From IMG/VR virus record IMGVR_UViG_3300042868_010192, positions 1 to 30,419 of that record: a stretch of DNA of 30,419 nucleotides; one strand, given 5' to 3'. Positions 17,290 through 25,202 of this stretch are shown in pieces. Under the pieces are notes generated by a model. That model made no database searches and had not been told where the DNA came from. It saw nothing but the letters and a program-made list of their open reading frames with translations. The DNA comes from a virus. A program made the position numbers and the translations under genes. The first letter of the stretch is position 1. Each line of letters opens with the position of its first letter.

Positions 17290-18414
17290 ATGACAAAAAA
17301 ATTACCAACTTATAAAATTGTAGTTAATGAAGGAGATGATTCTGGAGTTTACGCAGTAAGTTTAGTAGACCAACCAGCCATTGAAATTGATTGGATTAAA
17401 TTATCGAAAGAAATTGTTGAATTTGAGTTTGCTGCAAATAAAGATAAGCAATTATTATATGGTCCTTTATTAATTCCTGGGAAGTTGATTTTTAGAAGAG
17501 ATGATAAAGGTAATGAATATAATATCGTTTTTGATGCAGAAACTATTCAAATAATTGCTGATAAATTTAACAAAAATAAATTAAGTGATTCATTTAATTT
17601 TATGCATTCAGATAAAACTGTAGATGCTTATATTGTTGAAAATTGGTTAACTGGAACTATTGATAAATCTCAATCATTTGGATATAACCTCCCAGAAAAT
17701 ACTTGGTTCGCTTCAGTAAAAGTAGATAGTAATGACTTTTGGTTAAAAGAAGTTAAAACAGAAAAAGTAAAAGGATTTTCAGTTGAAATTAAAGCTGGAA
17801 TTGAACTAGTTGAAGAACTTAATAAAGTAAACCTGTCAGAAGATGACAAAACAATAAATACAAATCTTATGGAAATAAAAACAAAAGATGGTCTTTCATT
17901 ATTTACAGATGGAGATTTAGCTTTAAATGTAAAAATTTATGCTGATGATGCAATGCAAACTCCAATTGAAGATAATGATTACCAATTAGAAGATGGAACA
18001 GTAATTTCAGTTATGAATGGTGCTGTAGCGGAAATATCTGCTGCTGAAGAAGAAGCTGAAGATGTTGCTGAAGAAATGCAAGAAGAATTAGCAGTTGATG
18101 CTCAAGTTGAAGTTCCAGCTGAAGCTCCAGCTAAAGACGCAATTGACCCCCAAGCAATCTTGGACATCGTTGCACCTGAAATGGATTCATTAAAAAATGC
18201 ATTAGCTGAAATTATGGCTAAAATTGCTGAAATGGAATCTAAATTAGCGCAAGATTCTACATCTGAAAAAATGGAAGAATTAAAAGCTCAAGTAGAAAAA
18301 TTATCTGCTATGCCAGCTACAACTTCTATTGATTCTAAAAATGATTCAAAAATCAAACAAAATAAAGAAGATAAAGTTGTTGAGAGATTAAACTCAATCA
18401 AAAAATATATATAA
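17290..18414 (+). CDS. XkdF-like prohead protease with fused scaffold region
   Basis: The N-terminal 175 residues (YKIVVNEGDDSGVYAVSLVDQPAIEIDWI, LLYGPLLIPGKLIFRRDD, FNFMHSDKTVDAYIVENWLTG, VKGFSVEIKAG) match XkdF-type phage serine proteases; H in FMHSD and S in GFSVE are candidate catalytic residues. From about residue 255 the sequence becomes a long acidic coil (EEEAEDVAEEMQEELA ... LKNALAEIMAKIAEMESKLA), typical of a scaffold domain. So one chain probably scaffolds the capsid and then digests itself during maturation. A CCCAGAA motif copy lies inside the gene at 17691. The next gene starts immediately after the stop. Confidence 0.7.
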   Translation: MTKKLPTYKIVVNEGDDSGVYAVSLVDQPAIEIDWIKLSKEIVEFEFAANKDKQLLYGPLLIPGKLIFRRDDKGNEYNIVFDAETIQIIADKFNKNKLSDSFNFMHSDKTVDAYIVENWLTGTIDKSQSFGYNLPENTWFASVKVDSNDFWLKEVKTEKVKGFSVEIKAGIELVEELNKVNLSEDDKTINTNLMEIKTKDGLSLFTDGDLALNVKIYADDAMQTPIEDNDYQLEDGTVISVMNGAVAEISAAEEEAEDVAEEMQEELAVDAQVEVPAEAPAKDAIDPQAILDIVAPEMDSLKNALAEIMAKIAEMESKLAQDSTSEKMEELKAQVEKLSAMPATTSIDSKNDSKIKQNKEDKVVERLNSIKKYI

Positions 18415-18990
18415 ATGTGTATTAATTTTAAATTTGGTATCAATCTGGATTATTTAAGCAAAGATAAAAGTATCATTTCTGATGAAACTGAAGAAATTTT
18501 AATTTCTGTAATCGAAAATAACCAATTGTTTGTATCATTTGAAGAATTAGGAATTAATGAAGAGGATATTTATAATCCTGAATTTTTTTCTGATTTAAAT
18601 AATGATGATAAGATAGTTTTAAACGCAGATTTTACAAATTTAAAATTGATTAATCTTTATAGATATGTTTCGGATAAATATGGTTCTTCTAATTATAGTG
18701 ATAATTCAAGAAAATTTTGTATTGAACTTGCTAAAAGAAGTAATATTTCAATGTTGACATACGAATCAGTTGTAAAATTAAATGGTAGTAATCCTGGACA
18801 GGGACCATTAGGAACTGATAATTATTCAATATTCGATTGGAGAGGGGGGAAAAATTGTGTTCATAAATGGATTAAATACTATTATGATACTGAAACTAAA
18901 AATTTAGTAAAAGCACCAATTAATCAACAGCCAACCCAAAAAACAAACTCTAAAGGTGGAGTTCCTAAATATCCAAATAGTAAAAAATAA
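18415..18990 (+). CDS. Accessory head protein of unknown function
   Basis: The product has 191 residues and starts directly after the protease stop codon. The region about 105-165 (RKFCIELAKRSNISMLTYESVV, NPGQGPLGTDNYSIFDWRGGKNCVHKW) resembles a domain found with head-maturation proteins of Bacteroidota phages, where Cys and His residues (C..H.W) are conserved. The N-terminal half is acidic. Its place between protease and capsid suggests a role in prohead assembly; the reaction, if any, is unknown. Confidence 0.5.
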   Translation: MCINFKFGINLDYLSKDKSIISDETEEILISVIENNQLFVSFEELGINEEDIYNPEFFSDLNNDDKIVLNADFTNLKLINLYRYVSDKYGSSNYSDNSRKFCIELAKRSNISMLTYESVVKLNGSNPGQGPLGTDNYSIFDWRGGKNCVHKWIKYYYDTETKNLVKAPINQQPTQKTNSKGGVPKYPNSKK

Positions 18991-19038
18991 TGTCAATTAA
19001 TTGATATTCAAATACAAAAAAAATCAACAAAAAAAAGC

Positions 19039-19060
19039 TTGTTTATATTTAAATAAACAA
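19039..19060. promoter_or_regulatory. Inverted repeat upstream of the capsid gene
   Basis: TTGTTTAT (19039-19046) and ATAAACAA (19053-19060) form a perfect eight-base inverted repeat with a six-base loop, 34 bases before the capsid ATG. A second palindrome TCAATTAATTGA lies at 18993-19004. They could be an operator, a promoter element or an mRNA 5' stem; the sequence alone does not decide. Confidence 0.35.
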
Positions 19061-19094
19061 AGAAACAAAAAACAAAAATAAAAAAAAAAGAAAA

Positions 19095-20012
19095 ATGGAG
19101 AATTTTAAATTATCATTTACTGATTCAACTACTTTTGCTGGTAAAGACTTAGAAGGATTCTATGCTGCAGCGTTATTAAAAGGTACATCAAAAGAATCAT
19201 TCAAATTAATTCCAGATGTTAAATCTACTGCAAAATTAGGTTTATTAGACGTTGGAAACATCTTACAAGATGCAGATTGTACTTTTACATCTGGTGGAGA
19301 AGGAACTTTATCTCAAAAAACTGTAACAGCACATCCATTCAAAGTAAATTTGGAATATTGCCAAAGAACTTTCGAAAGAGACTATTTATCATTAGCTTTA
19401 AGAGCAGGTTCTAATTCAGATGCTTCTATTATGCCAGCTACTGTTGAAGAGTATTTATTGAATAGAGTTGCAAACAAAATAAACAACGATTTAGAGATTA
19501 TCGCTTGGCAAGGTTCAGGAGCTACGGTTTCTGCTAACTTTACAACAGAACCAGGATTAGTTTATAAATTAGCTAATGATGGAAATGTTATTAAACAAAC
19601 TGGTGTTACTTTATCTTCTTCAGTTATTGTTGCTGAAATAAACAAAGTATACGATAAAATTCCAGCTGTAGTAAAAGATAACGCTGATTTAGCTATCTAT
19701 ATGAATGCTAAAACTGCTGGTTTCTACAAACAAGCTCAAGCTGCTTCTTACACAGGTTTCTACTCTGAAGAGCAAAAATTAACTTTCTTAGGAGTTCCAA
19801 TTATTGTTGCTGGTGGTATGCCAGATAATAAAATGGTTGCTGCTGTAAAATCTAATTTGTTATTATTGACAGATTTAATGTCAGATTTCGAAGATATCTT
19901 AATCTTACCTCAAAAATCAGTTACTGGAGTTCCTGTAATTAGATTTGTTGCTGAAGGTAAAGTTGGATTTGATTATGTTATTTCTAATGAAATCGTATTA
20001 TACGCTATCTAA
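19095..20012 (+). CDS. Major capsid protein
   Basis: The product has 305 residues, the right size for an HK97-fold capsid subunit. Segments such as VEEYLLNRVANKINNDLEIIAWQGSG (the long spine-like helix and following loop), LAIYMNAKTAGFYKQ, TFLGVPIIVAGGMPDNKMVAA and LLLLTDL fit capsid proteins of Bacteroidota phages. Codons are shifted toward TTC, ATC and AAC compared with neighbours, a sign of high expression. It lies after protease and scaffold functions and is followed by a strong terminator. Its leader is extremely A-rich. Confidence 0.8.
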   Translation: MENFKLSFTDSTTFAGKDLEGFYAAALLKGTSKESFKLIPDVKSTAKLGLLDVGNILQDADCTFTSGGEGTLSQKTVTAHPFKVNLEYCQRTFERDYLSLALRAGSNSDASIMPATVEEYLLNRVANKINNDLEIIAWQGSGATVSANFTTEPGLVYKLANDGNVIKQTGVTLSSSVIVAEINKVYDKIPAVVKDNADLAIYMNAKTAGFYKQAQAASYTGFYSEEQKLTFLGVPIIVAGGMPDNKMVAAVKSNLLLLTDLMSDFEDILILPQKSVTGVPVIRFVAEGKVGFDYVISNEIVLYAI

Positions 20013-20041
20013 TAAATAATACAAACAAAAAATACATATTG

Positions 20042-20072
20042 AAGGAGAGATTATAAATTTCTCTCCTTTTTT
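20042..20072 (+). terminator. Rho-independent terminator after capsid gene
   Basis: AAGGAGAGA and TCTCTCCTT form a nine-base-pair stem with a nine-base loop followed by a T run. It lies 30 bases after the capsid stop and would limit transcription into the tail tube gene. Confidence 0.8.
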
Positions 20073-20108
20073 ATTGAAAATTAAATTTTTAAAAACAAAA
20101 AATATATT

Positions 20109-20630
20109 ATGGCACTTTGCGATTTATTAAATGGTGGGATTGAAAAATCTTGCGATAACAATACGGGAGGCGTATCCAAAATTTACATTTCGGATTTTCC
20201 GCTAGTTTCTGGTTATACAGAATCAAATGGTGAAATTACATCAATCATTATGTCTGGAACTGGACAATTTTATGAATACGAATTTAATAGAAATACTTCT
20301 ATGTTTAAAGAAGATATTACTATCGATTTAGCTAATGGAACAACTTATTTTGCTCAAGAAGTAAATTTAGTTATGGCTAGAAGAGAAAAAACAAAAAGAG
20401 AAGCAATTCAAAAATTAATTGCTGGACAAAAACAATTATTCATTATTGTTAAAGATTCAAATGGTTTGTATTGGGCTTTCGGTAAAGATGAAGGTTGTTA
20501 TGTTACAACATTAACTGGTGGTTCAGGAGTAAACAAAGGAGATGCTAATAACTATTCAGTTACATTTACAGCACAAGAACCTACATCAGCACCAGAAGTT
20601 GATGCAGCAATTATTGCAGGATTATTGTAA
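20109..20630 (+). CDS. Major tail (tube) protein
   Basis: The product has 173 residues. The start MALCDLLNGGIEKSCDNNTGGVSKIYISDF and the strand-rich body (SIIMSGTGQFYEYEFNR, TYFAQEVNLVMARREKTKREAIQKLIAGQKQLFIIVKDSNGLYWAFG, NYSVTFTAQEP) match tail tube proteins of Bacteroidota phages: a beta-sandwich with one helix. It should polymerise around the tape measure. It is flanked by terminators (20042 and 20715), so it probably forms its own transcription unit or depends on read-through. Confidence 0.75.
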   Translation: MALCDLLNGGIEKSCDNNTGGVSKIYISDFPLVSGYTESNGEITSIIMSGTGQFYEYEFNRNTSMFKEDITIDLANGTTYFAQEVNLVMARREKTKREAIQKLIAGQKQLFIIVKDSNGLYWAFGKDEGCYVTTLTGGSGVNKGDANNYSVTFTAQEPTSAPEVDAAIIAGLL

Positions 20631-20714
20631 GAATTTATTTTAGGACATAAGTTCAGTTACTTCTATATAAATGTGTTAATTTTTTACTGACTTAATTACC
20701 TATTATTATTGTTC

Positions 20715-20750
20715 AAAAAAACCCTTACTGATTATAGTGAGGGTTTTTTT
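20715..20750. terminator. Bidirectional terminator after tail tube gene
   Basis: AAAAAAACCCTTACT (20715-20729) pairs with AGTGAGGGTTTTTTT (20736-20750) with one G-U pair and a six-base loop; both strands end in a T run. A TTCTGGG motif copy (20753) follows directly. Confidence 0.85.
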
Positions 20751-20814
20751 ATTTCTGGGATGGGTGGTTATATTTTTTTTATAAACAATTTCAATATCAA
20801 ATATATTTCTAAAT

Positions 20815-21399
20815 ATGATACTAATAGAAAAAAATAGTTATAATATGGTTGCTTTGTCTTTAAAAGAGAAAAGTACATTACAAAATCCGTATTATTTATT
20901 TGTATTCAAAAATAATGCAAATGATATTCAAAAATTATTTACTTGCAGTTATTCTGCTTATACAATAAATAGTGAAAGATGTTATATATTTGAAATTCTA
21001 GAAACTTTATCAGAAGATTTATTAAATGGTATGGTTTATCTTTCTGGTAATTCAGCTCAAATGAATTATGAAATTTATGAAAGTGAAGTTCCATTCTATT
21101 CGAATGCTTTATATTCTTATAATTTATGCTTATTTGATGGAGATTCTGGTATATTTTCAAATACTGAATGTTATCAAGAAATTTGGGAAGGTAATGTTTT
21201 AAGATTAACTGATTTAGAAGGTGTTACAATTAACCCAACTGGCTCATATGGTTATTCAGTTATTGAACCAGATGTTCTTCCTATACCATTTATTCAAAGT
21301 AATTTAAATATTGAAACAACAACACAAGTAGTATTAGAAAAAGGAAGAGTTGTTACAGTAGGAATAGATGAGGCAAACATAAACGAAATTTATTTATAA
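20815..21399 (+). CDS. Unknown structural-region protein
   Basis: The product has 194 residues, rich in beta strands and aromatic residues (NPYYLFVFKNNAN, YSAYTINSERCYIFEILE, MNYEIYESEVPFYSNALYSYNLCLFDGD) and ends with EKGRVVTVGIDEANINEIYL. Similar small beta-rich genes occur beside tail and head genes of Bacteroidota phages, which suggests a minor virion protein; I do not recognise a family. It lies five bases before the portal gene. Confidence 0.55.
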   Translation: MILIEKNSYNMVALSLKEKSTLQNPYYLFVFKNNANDIQKLFTCSYSAYTINSERCYIFEILETLSEDLLNGMVYLSGNSAQMNYEIYESEVPFYSNALYSYNLCLFDGDSGIFSNTECYQEIWEGNVLRLTDLEGVTINPTGSYGYSVIEPDVLPIPFIQSNLNIETTTQVVLEKGRVVTVGIDEANINEIYL

Positions 21400-21403
21400 A
21401 AAA

Positions 21404-22606
21404 ATGGGAATTTTTAACTTTAGAAAAAATATAGAAAATACAAACACCTCTCCAGAAAAAAAGGAAGAAGGATTTGATTTAATTAATAGTGTAATAAAAC
21501 TAGGCGCAGAAAATATTGCACCAACAATTGCAGAAAAACATAATGAAGATTTTGTAGCATATGGAATAAACAATGATTTTCCAAACTATTTAGATGTATT
21601 ATATAAAAACGCACCTACACATCAAGCAATTATAGATTGTAAAAGCTTATTGGTTGCAGGAGATGGTTATGTTTTAAATGATACTTCATTAAATGATGTA
21701 CAAAAAAATTCATTAAATCAAATTCTTAAATTTATTGATGGAAAAAATTCTTTACAAAAGTTTTTAAATGAAACATCTAGAGATTTAGAAATGTATGGTG
21801 CAATATGTGTTGAAATTATTTGGTCAGTAGATAGAACTAAATGGGTAAAAGCAAAAAGAATTTCACCAAAAAATATTCGTTCTGGTAAATTTATTGATGG
21901 AGAAGTAAGAGATTATTTTTATTCAAGAGATTGGACAAATAGAAGAGAGAAATATACTAGAATTGCTGCATTTGATATTGATAATAAAGATGAAGCAAGA
22001 CAATTACTTTATGTTCCATTATCATTATTGACTCAAGAATATTACGGAGAGATAGATTATATGGCTTGCTTAAATTGGTGTGCTCTTGAATATCAAACAG
22101 GAAATTATTATAAATCTTTAATGGATAATAACTTCTCCCCAAGTATGATTGTTCAATTTTTCCGTAAACCAAATTCACAAGAAGAGCGCGACCAAGTAGT
22201 GAAAGGACTTAAACAAAGTTTTGGGGGAACTGGAAATGCTGGTAAAGTAATGGTTACATTCTCAAATGATAAAGATTCAGCACCTGAAATTAAACCAGTT
22301 GAAGTAAGTTCAGTAGATAAACAATTTACCGTATTGGCAGACCAGATTCAATCAAAAATTGTTACTGGACATCGTGTAACAACATCTGAATTATTCGGAA
22401 TTAACATTCCTGGAAAACTTGGTTCAGCTGATTTTCCAACTCAAGTAGAAGCATTTAATAAATTTGTAATACGTCCTTCTCAAATTATCGTTGAAGAAAT
22501 GATAAATAAACTTTTTTATATAAATGGTTTAAATCTTGATTTTAAAATTATTCCATTAGAATTAGATAGTATTAAATCAAATCAAACTCAAACTCCAAAT
22601 AATTAA
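21404..22606 (+). CDS. Portal protein
   Basis: The product has 400 residues. It contains portal hallmarks: GINNDFPNYLDVLYKNAPTHQAIIDCKSLLVAGDGY at the start of the fold, SRDLEMYGAICVEIIW, KRISPKNIRSG, LLYVPLSLLTQEYYGEIDYMACLNW, the C-terminal helix-like GTGNAGKVMVTFSND, and VTTSELFGINIPGKLGSADFPTQVEAFNKFVIRPSQ. It forms the dodecameric ring used for DNA entry and tail attachment. Portal genes normally directly follow terminase and precede the capsid gene; here it comes after capsid and tail tube. Codons 14-20 (NTSPEKK) encode one of the recurring CTCCAGAAAAAA motifs (21441-21462) in a linker that looks disordered. Confidence 0.8.
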   Translation: MGIFNFRKNIENTNTSPEKKEEGFDLINSVIKLGAENIAPTIAEKHNEDFVAYGINNDFPNYLDVLYKNAPTHQAIIDCKSLLVAGDGYVLNDTSLNDVQKNSLNQILKFIDGKNSLQKFLNETSRDLEMYGAICVEIIWSVDRTKWVKAKRISPKNIRSGKFIDGEVRDYFYSRDWTNRREKYTRIAAFDIDNKDEARQLLYVPLSLLTQEYYGEIDYMACLNWCALEYQTGNYYKSLMDNNFSPSMIVQFFRKPNSQEERDQVVKGLKQSFGGTGNAGKVMVTFSNDKDSAPEIKPVEVSSVDKQFTVLADQIQSKIVTGHRVTTSELFGINIPGKLGSADFPTQVEAFNKFVIRPSQIIVEEMINKLFYINGLNLDFKIIPLELDSIKSNQTQTPNN

Positions 22607-22610
22607 TAAA

Positions 22611-23171
22611 ATGGCATTTATATCTTTCGTTTCACAAAACTTTTTAAAAACTAATTCTCCAATTAACAAAAATGTTGATATTGATGAATTATTAAATCAT
22701 TTAGAATATTGCGAACTAATTAATACCAGAGAAGTAACTGGAAAACTTTTATATGATGATTTAAAATCTAAATTTTTAAATCAAACTTTATCTGCAATAG
22801 AAATAGAATTAGTTGAATTAATTAAACAACAAATAACTTATAGAGCTTCAAGTGCTTCTTTACCATTTTTAAATTATAAAATTTCAGCAAAAGGAGTTCA
22901 AACTTTAAATGGTGAAAATTCTCAACCAGTTGATACAAAATCTATTCAATTATTACAAAATACTCTTGATAATAGAGCAGAATATTTTGAGCAAAGAATG
23001 GCTGATTTTTTATGTCTAAATGCAAAAGATTTTCCTTTATATTTACAGGCAGATACAAAAACTGGAATTTACGTGACTAAAATGGATAAATTCGATTCTG
23101 ATGTTTATATAGATACTGATTATAACTTAAGAGTTAATAGATATTTATATGGACCAAATAACCCTTTATAA
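22611..23171 (+). CDS. Head-tail connector (adaptor) protein
   Basis: The product has 186 residues with mainly helical content (DIDELLNHLEYCELINTREVTGKLLYDDLKSK, AIEIELVELIKQQITYRASSASLPFLNYKIS) and a later helix (NTLDNRAEYFEQRMADFLCLNAKDFPLYLQ). Size, helicity and position four bases after the portal stop fit an adaptor ring bound under the portal. It resembles a family I remember as DUF6712 in Bacteroidota phages; that name needs checking. Confidence 0.55.
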   Translation: MAFISFVSQNFLKTNSPINKNVDIDELLNHLEYCELINTREVTGKLLYDDLKSKFLNQTLSAIEIELVELIKQQITYRASSASLPFLNYKISAKGVQTLNGENSQPVDTKSIQLLQNTLDNRAEYFEQRMADFLCLNAKDFPLYLQADTKTGIYVTKMDKFDSDVYIDTDYNLRVNRYLYGPNNPL

Positions 23172-23204
23172 TCAAAAACCTAAAACAAGAAAACAATAAC
23201 CTAA

Positions 23205-23633
23205 ATGAAATCATTTTTAACCTATATATTTTCCACTATATTAGCATTTTTTTTGCCTGTAACGCCATTACTTTTAACAATGATAGGATTTATCACACTA
23301 GATACTTTAACAGCGTTATATGTAACATATAAACTTAATGGAAGAAAATCAATTAGAAGTCATAAATTCTTTTCAATTGTACCTAAATCTTTTTTATATT
23401 GTGCATCAATTATTTTAGCATTTTGTTTAGATAAATTTATTATTGGTGATTCTGGATTAATGGGAATTCAAATGCCATTATCAAAATCGATGATGATTGT
23501 ATGGATATTAAATGAGATAAGTTCTCTAAATGAGAATTCAATGAAATTGGGTAATAGAAGTTTTTGGGTTATTGTTGGAGATGCTTTTAATAAATTGAAA
23601 ACTTTAAAAAAAGATTTAAACGAAGTTAAATAA
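23205..23633 (+). CDS. Putative holin
   Basis: The 142-residue membrane protein has hydrophobic segments at about residues 5-35 (TYIFSTILAFFLPVTPLLLTMIGFITLDTLTALYV) and 60-80 (FLYCASIILAFCLDKFII), a basic stretch KLNGRKSIRSHKF, and a C-terminal charged tail (KLKTLKKDLNEVK). The 'D.lTAl' pattern with a later 'lneissl.EN' segment is typical of phage holins of the Bacteroidota/Firmicutes type. It should make the inner membrane permeable at lysis time. It begins the lysis cassette. Confidence 0.65.
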   Translation: MKSFLTYIFSTILAFFLPVTPLLLTMIGFITLDTLTALYVTYKLNGRKSIRSHKFFSIVPKSFLYCASIILAFCLDKFIIGDSGLMGIQMPLSKSMMIVWILNEISSLNENSMKLGNRSFWVIVGDAFNKLKTLKKDLNEVK

Positions 23634-23674
23634 AATTGTTTTTTCTGGGGGTTGTTTTATTTTTTGAAAAGATT
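23634..23674 (-). promoter_or_regulatory. CCCAGAA motif in reverse orientation (TTCTGGG)
   Basis: TTTTTTCTGGGGGTTGTTTT lies at 23639-23658, between the holin stop and ATG 23675. A TTG start at 23636 would read through the motif, which argues for the downstream ATG. Confidence 0.45.
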
Positions 23675-24259
23675 ATGAAATATATATTAATAGCTTTTTT
23701 TTGCATTCTTTATTGTTTTAAGAGCTTTTCTCAACTTTGTGGAGTATCAGTATCAAAAGGAATAATAACTCCAACTGTAATGTCTCAATTGACCTCATTA
23801 ACTGGAAACGGACAAAGAATATATTATAAATTTTATGCACAGAAAAATTGTTCATATATTTTTCAAACTTGTAGTATTACTTCACAAGATACAGAACTTG
23901 AAATACTCAAAGATTCAAGTTTTATTCCTCAGATTTTTAATGATGATTGGTGTAGTTTTCAAAGTTATATTAATTGGATTGCTCCGAATAATGGATGGTT
24001 TATTATATACATTACAAGATATTCGGGAAGTACTTGCAAAACATTAAATTCAAATATTCAATTAAAATATCAAAAAGATTGTGGAATTGTAATGAGTTAT
24101 GAACCTGAAGAAGAAGTTCAAGCAATTATAATTAAAGAACAAGAAAATCCTATTGTAAAACTCTATGAATTGGATGGAAGAGAAGTGGCATTAGATTCAA
24201 AAGGAATTTTAATTGCTGAATATGAAAATGGAGATAAACGAATTACAAAAATTAAATAA
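23675..24259 (+). CDS. Secreted protein with a type IX sorting-like C-terminus
   Basis: From ATG 23675 the product has 194 residues. Residues 1-20 (MKYILIAFFCILYCFKSFSQ) form a signal peptide with the SFSQ-type end frequent in Bacteroidota. The middle has six or more cysteines and a beta-sandwich pattern (IYYKFYAQKNCSYIFQTC, DTELEILKDSSF, NDDWCSFQSYINW, GWFIIYITRYSGSTC) like pre-peptidase C-terminal (PPC) domains. The end (VKLYELDGREVALDSKGILI then AEYENGDKRITKIK) resembles type IX secretion sorting domains. So a phage gene may yield a cell-surface or secreted protein. Its place in the lysis cassette could mean a role in envelope disruption, or it may be a moron acting in superinfection exclusion or attachment. 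Neither is shown by sequence. Confidence 0.55.
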   Translation: MKYILIAFFCILYCFKSFSQLCGVSVSKGIITPTVMSQLTSLTGNGQRIYYKFYAQKNCSYIFQTCSITSQDTELEILKDSSFIPQIFNDDWCSFQSYINWIAPNNGWFIIYITRYSGSTCKTLNSNIQLKYQKDCGIVMSYEPEEEVQAIIIKEQENPIVKLYELDGREVALDSKGILIAEYENGDKRITKIK

Positions 24260-24269
24260 TATATTAAAT

Positions 24270-24497
24270 ATGAAAACAAAAACACAAATCGATTTAATAA
24301 CTAGAATCAAAACACCACCTGCGAAATTCTTTGTTAAAATAAGAAATGCAGCAATCGCTGTTGGAATTATATCTGGAGCTATTTTAACTTTGCCAGTTTC
24401 ACTTCCTGCAGGATTAATTGCAATTGCTGGTTATGGAGTAGCTGTTGGAACAATTGCTGGAAGTATTGCGCATTTAACTGTTGATGATAAAAAATAA
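24270..24497 (+). CDS. Small two-helix membrane protein in lysis cassette
   Basis: ATG 24270 is preferred over 24213, which lies inside the previous gene and gives an unlikely extension. The 75-residue product has a basic N-terminus (KTKTQIDLITRIKTPPAKFFVKIRN) and two hydrophobic segments (AAIAVGIISGAILTLPVSLPAGLIAIAGYGVAVGTIAGSIAHL) rich in Gly and Ala. It could be a second holin, an antiholin or a pinholin-like protein. It ends six bases before the endolysin start. Confidence 0.6.
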   Translation: MKTKTQIDLITRIKTPPAKFFVKIRNAAIAVGIISGAILTLPVSLPAGLIAIAGYGVAVGTIAGSIAHLTVDDKK

Positions 24498-24502
24498 GCA
24501 TT

Positions 24503-24970
24503 ATGATTACTACAAAAGAATTAATAGCAAAATATGGTAAACCAACGCAAACAGGAGCTGGATATTTAGTACAGATAACTTTACCATATAAGATGCGTTT
24601 GTCGTGGGATAAAATGACTTATGTAAATAAAATAAGCTGCCATAAATTAGTTGCAGATAGATTAAAATTAGTATTTGAAGATATTCTTGATGAATACGGA
24701 TATGAAAAAATTGTTGAGTTAGGAATTGATTTATTAGGTGGTTGTTTTAATTTTAGAAAAATGAGAGGTGGCACTGAATGGAGTCGCCATTCTTGGGGAG
24801 TTGCAATTGACCTTGACCCTGAAAGAAATCTATTGAAAGAAACATCTAGAACTGCAAGATTCGCTCGTTCTGAATACAAACCAATGATTGATATATTTTA
24901 CAAACACGGTTTTATAAGTTTGGGAAGAGAAAAGAATTATGATTGGATGCATTTCGAGATTAAAGAATAA
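24503..24970 (+). CDS. Endolysin, M15 family peptidase
   Basis: The 155-residue protein is a compact M15-type zinc peptidase that cuts peptidoglycan peptides. Zinc ligands are H96 and D103 in SRHSWGVAIDLDP and H150 in DWMHFE; the spacing (HxxxxxxD ... WMHFE) is the family signature. There is no signal peptide, so it should depend on the upstream holin for release. It ends the structural/lysis gene block and is followed by a terminator. Confidence 0.85.
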   Translation: MITTKELIAKYGKPTQTGAGYLVQITLPYKMRLSWDKMTYVNKISCHKLVADRLKLVFEDILDEYGYEKIVELGIDLLGGCFNFRKMRGGTEWSRHSWGVAIDLDPERNLLKETSRTARFARSEYKPMIDIFYKHGFISLGREKNYDWMHFEIKE

Positions 24971-25031
24971 CCAATGTTAGGACCGTTGGCGTTGAGAGAA
25001 GTCTGGTGATTAAGTTCATCAGGCTTTTTTT
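24971..25031 (+). terminator. Hairpin and rho-independent terminator after endolysin
   Basis: A six-pair hairpin (CCAATG 24971-24976 with CGTTGG 24984-24989) is followed by CTGGTGA (25003-25009) pairing TCATCAG (25016-25022), then GC and a run of seven T. This should end late transcription. Confidence 0.7.
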
Positions 25032-25117
25032 GTCTCTGGGAGGTTGGGTTGATATGTTGGTTGATTTGGAATAAGTAAAACAAAAAGAAAAAAGAAACAA
25101 CCTTCCCAGAAAAAAAG
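25032..25117. repeat. Facing pair of CCCAGAA-type motifs
   Basis: CTCTGGGAGGTTG (25036-25048) and CAACCTTCCCAG (25099-25110) are inverted copies of the recurrent motif about 50 bases apart, pairing perfectly except one bulged T. The region carries no gene. Confidence 0.5.
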
Positions 25118-25202
25118 AAATAAGTTCGCTAAGTAAATCAGAAAGTTCAAAGCTAAGAATAGAAAGTAATACTCATAAAAAAATAGTCTTAATATTGTAA
25201 TG

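Noticed and set aside
23636-23674. TTG start extending the secreted protein
   Set aside because: ATG 23675 starts exactly at a good signal peptide; the extension reads through a motif copy.
23835-24047. Alternative-frame small frame inside the secreted protein gene
   Set aside because: It overlaps a gene with clear signal peptide and domain pattern; its own sequence shows no motif.
24213-24269. Upstream start for the small lysis-region membrane protein
   Set aside because: It lies inside the preceding gene in another frame; ATG 24270 has an AT-rich leader and gives a plausible membrane protein.
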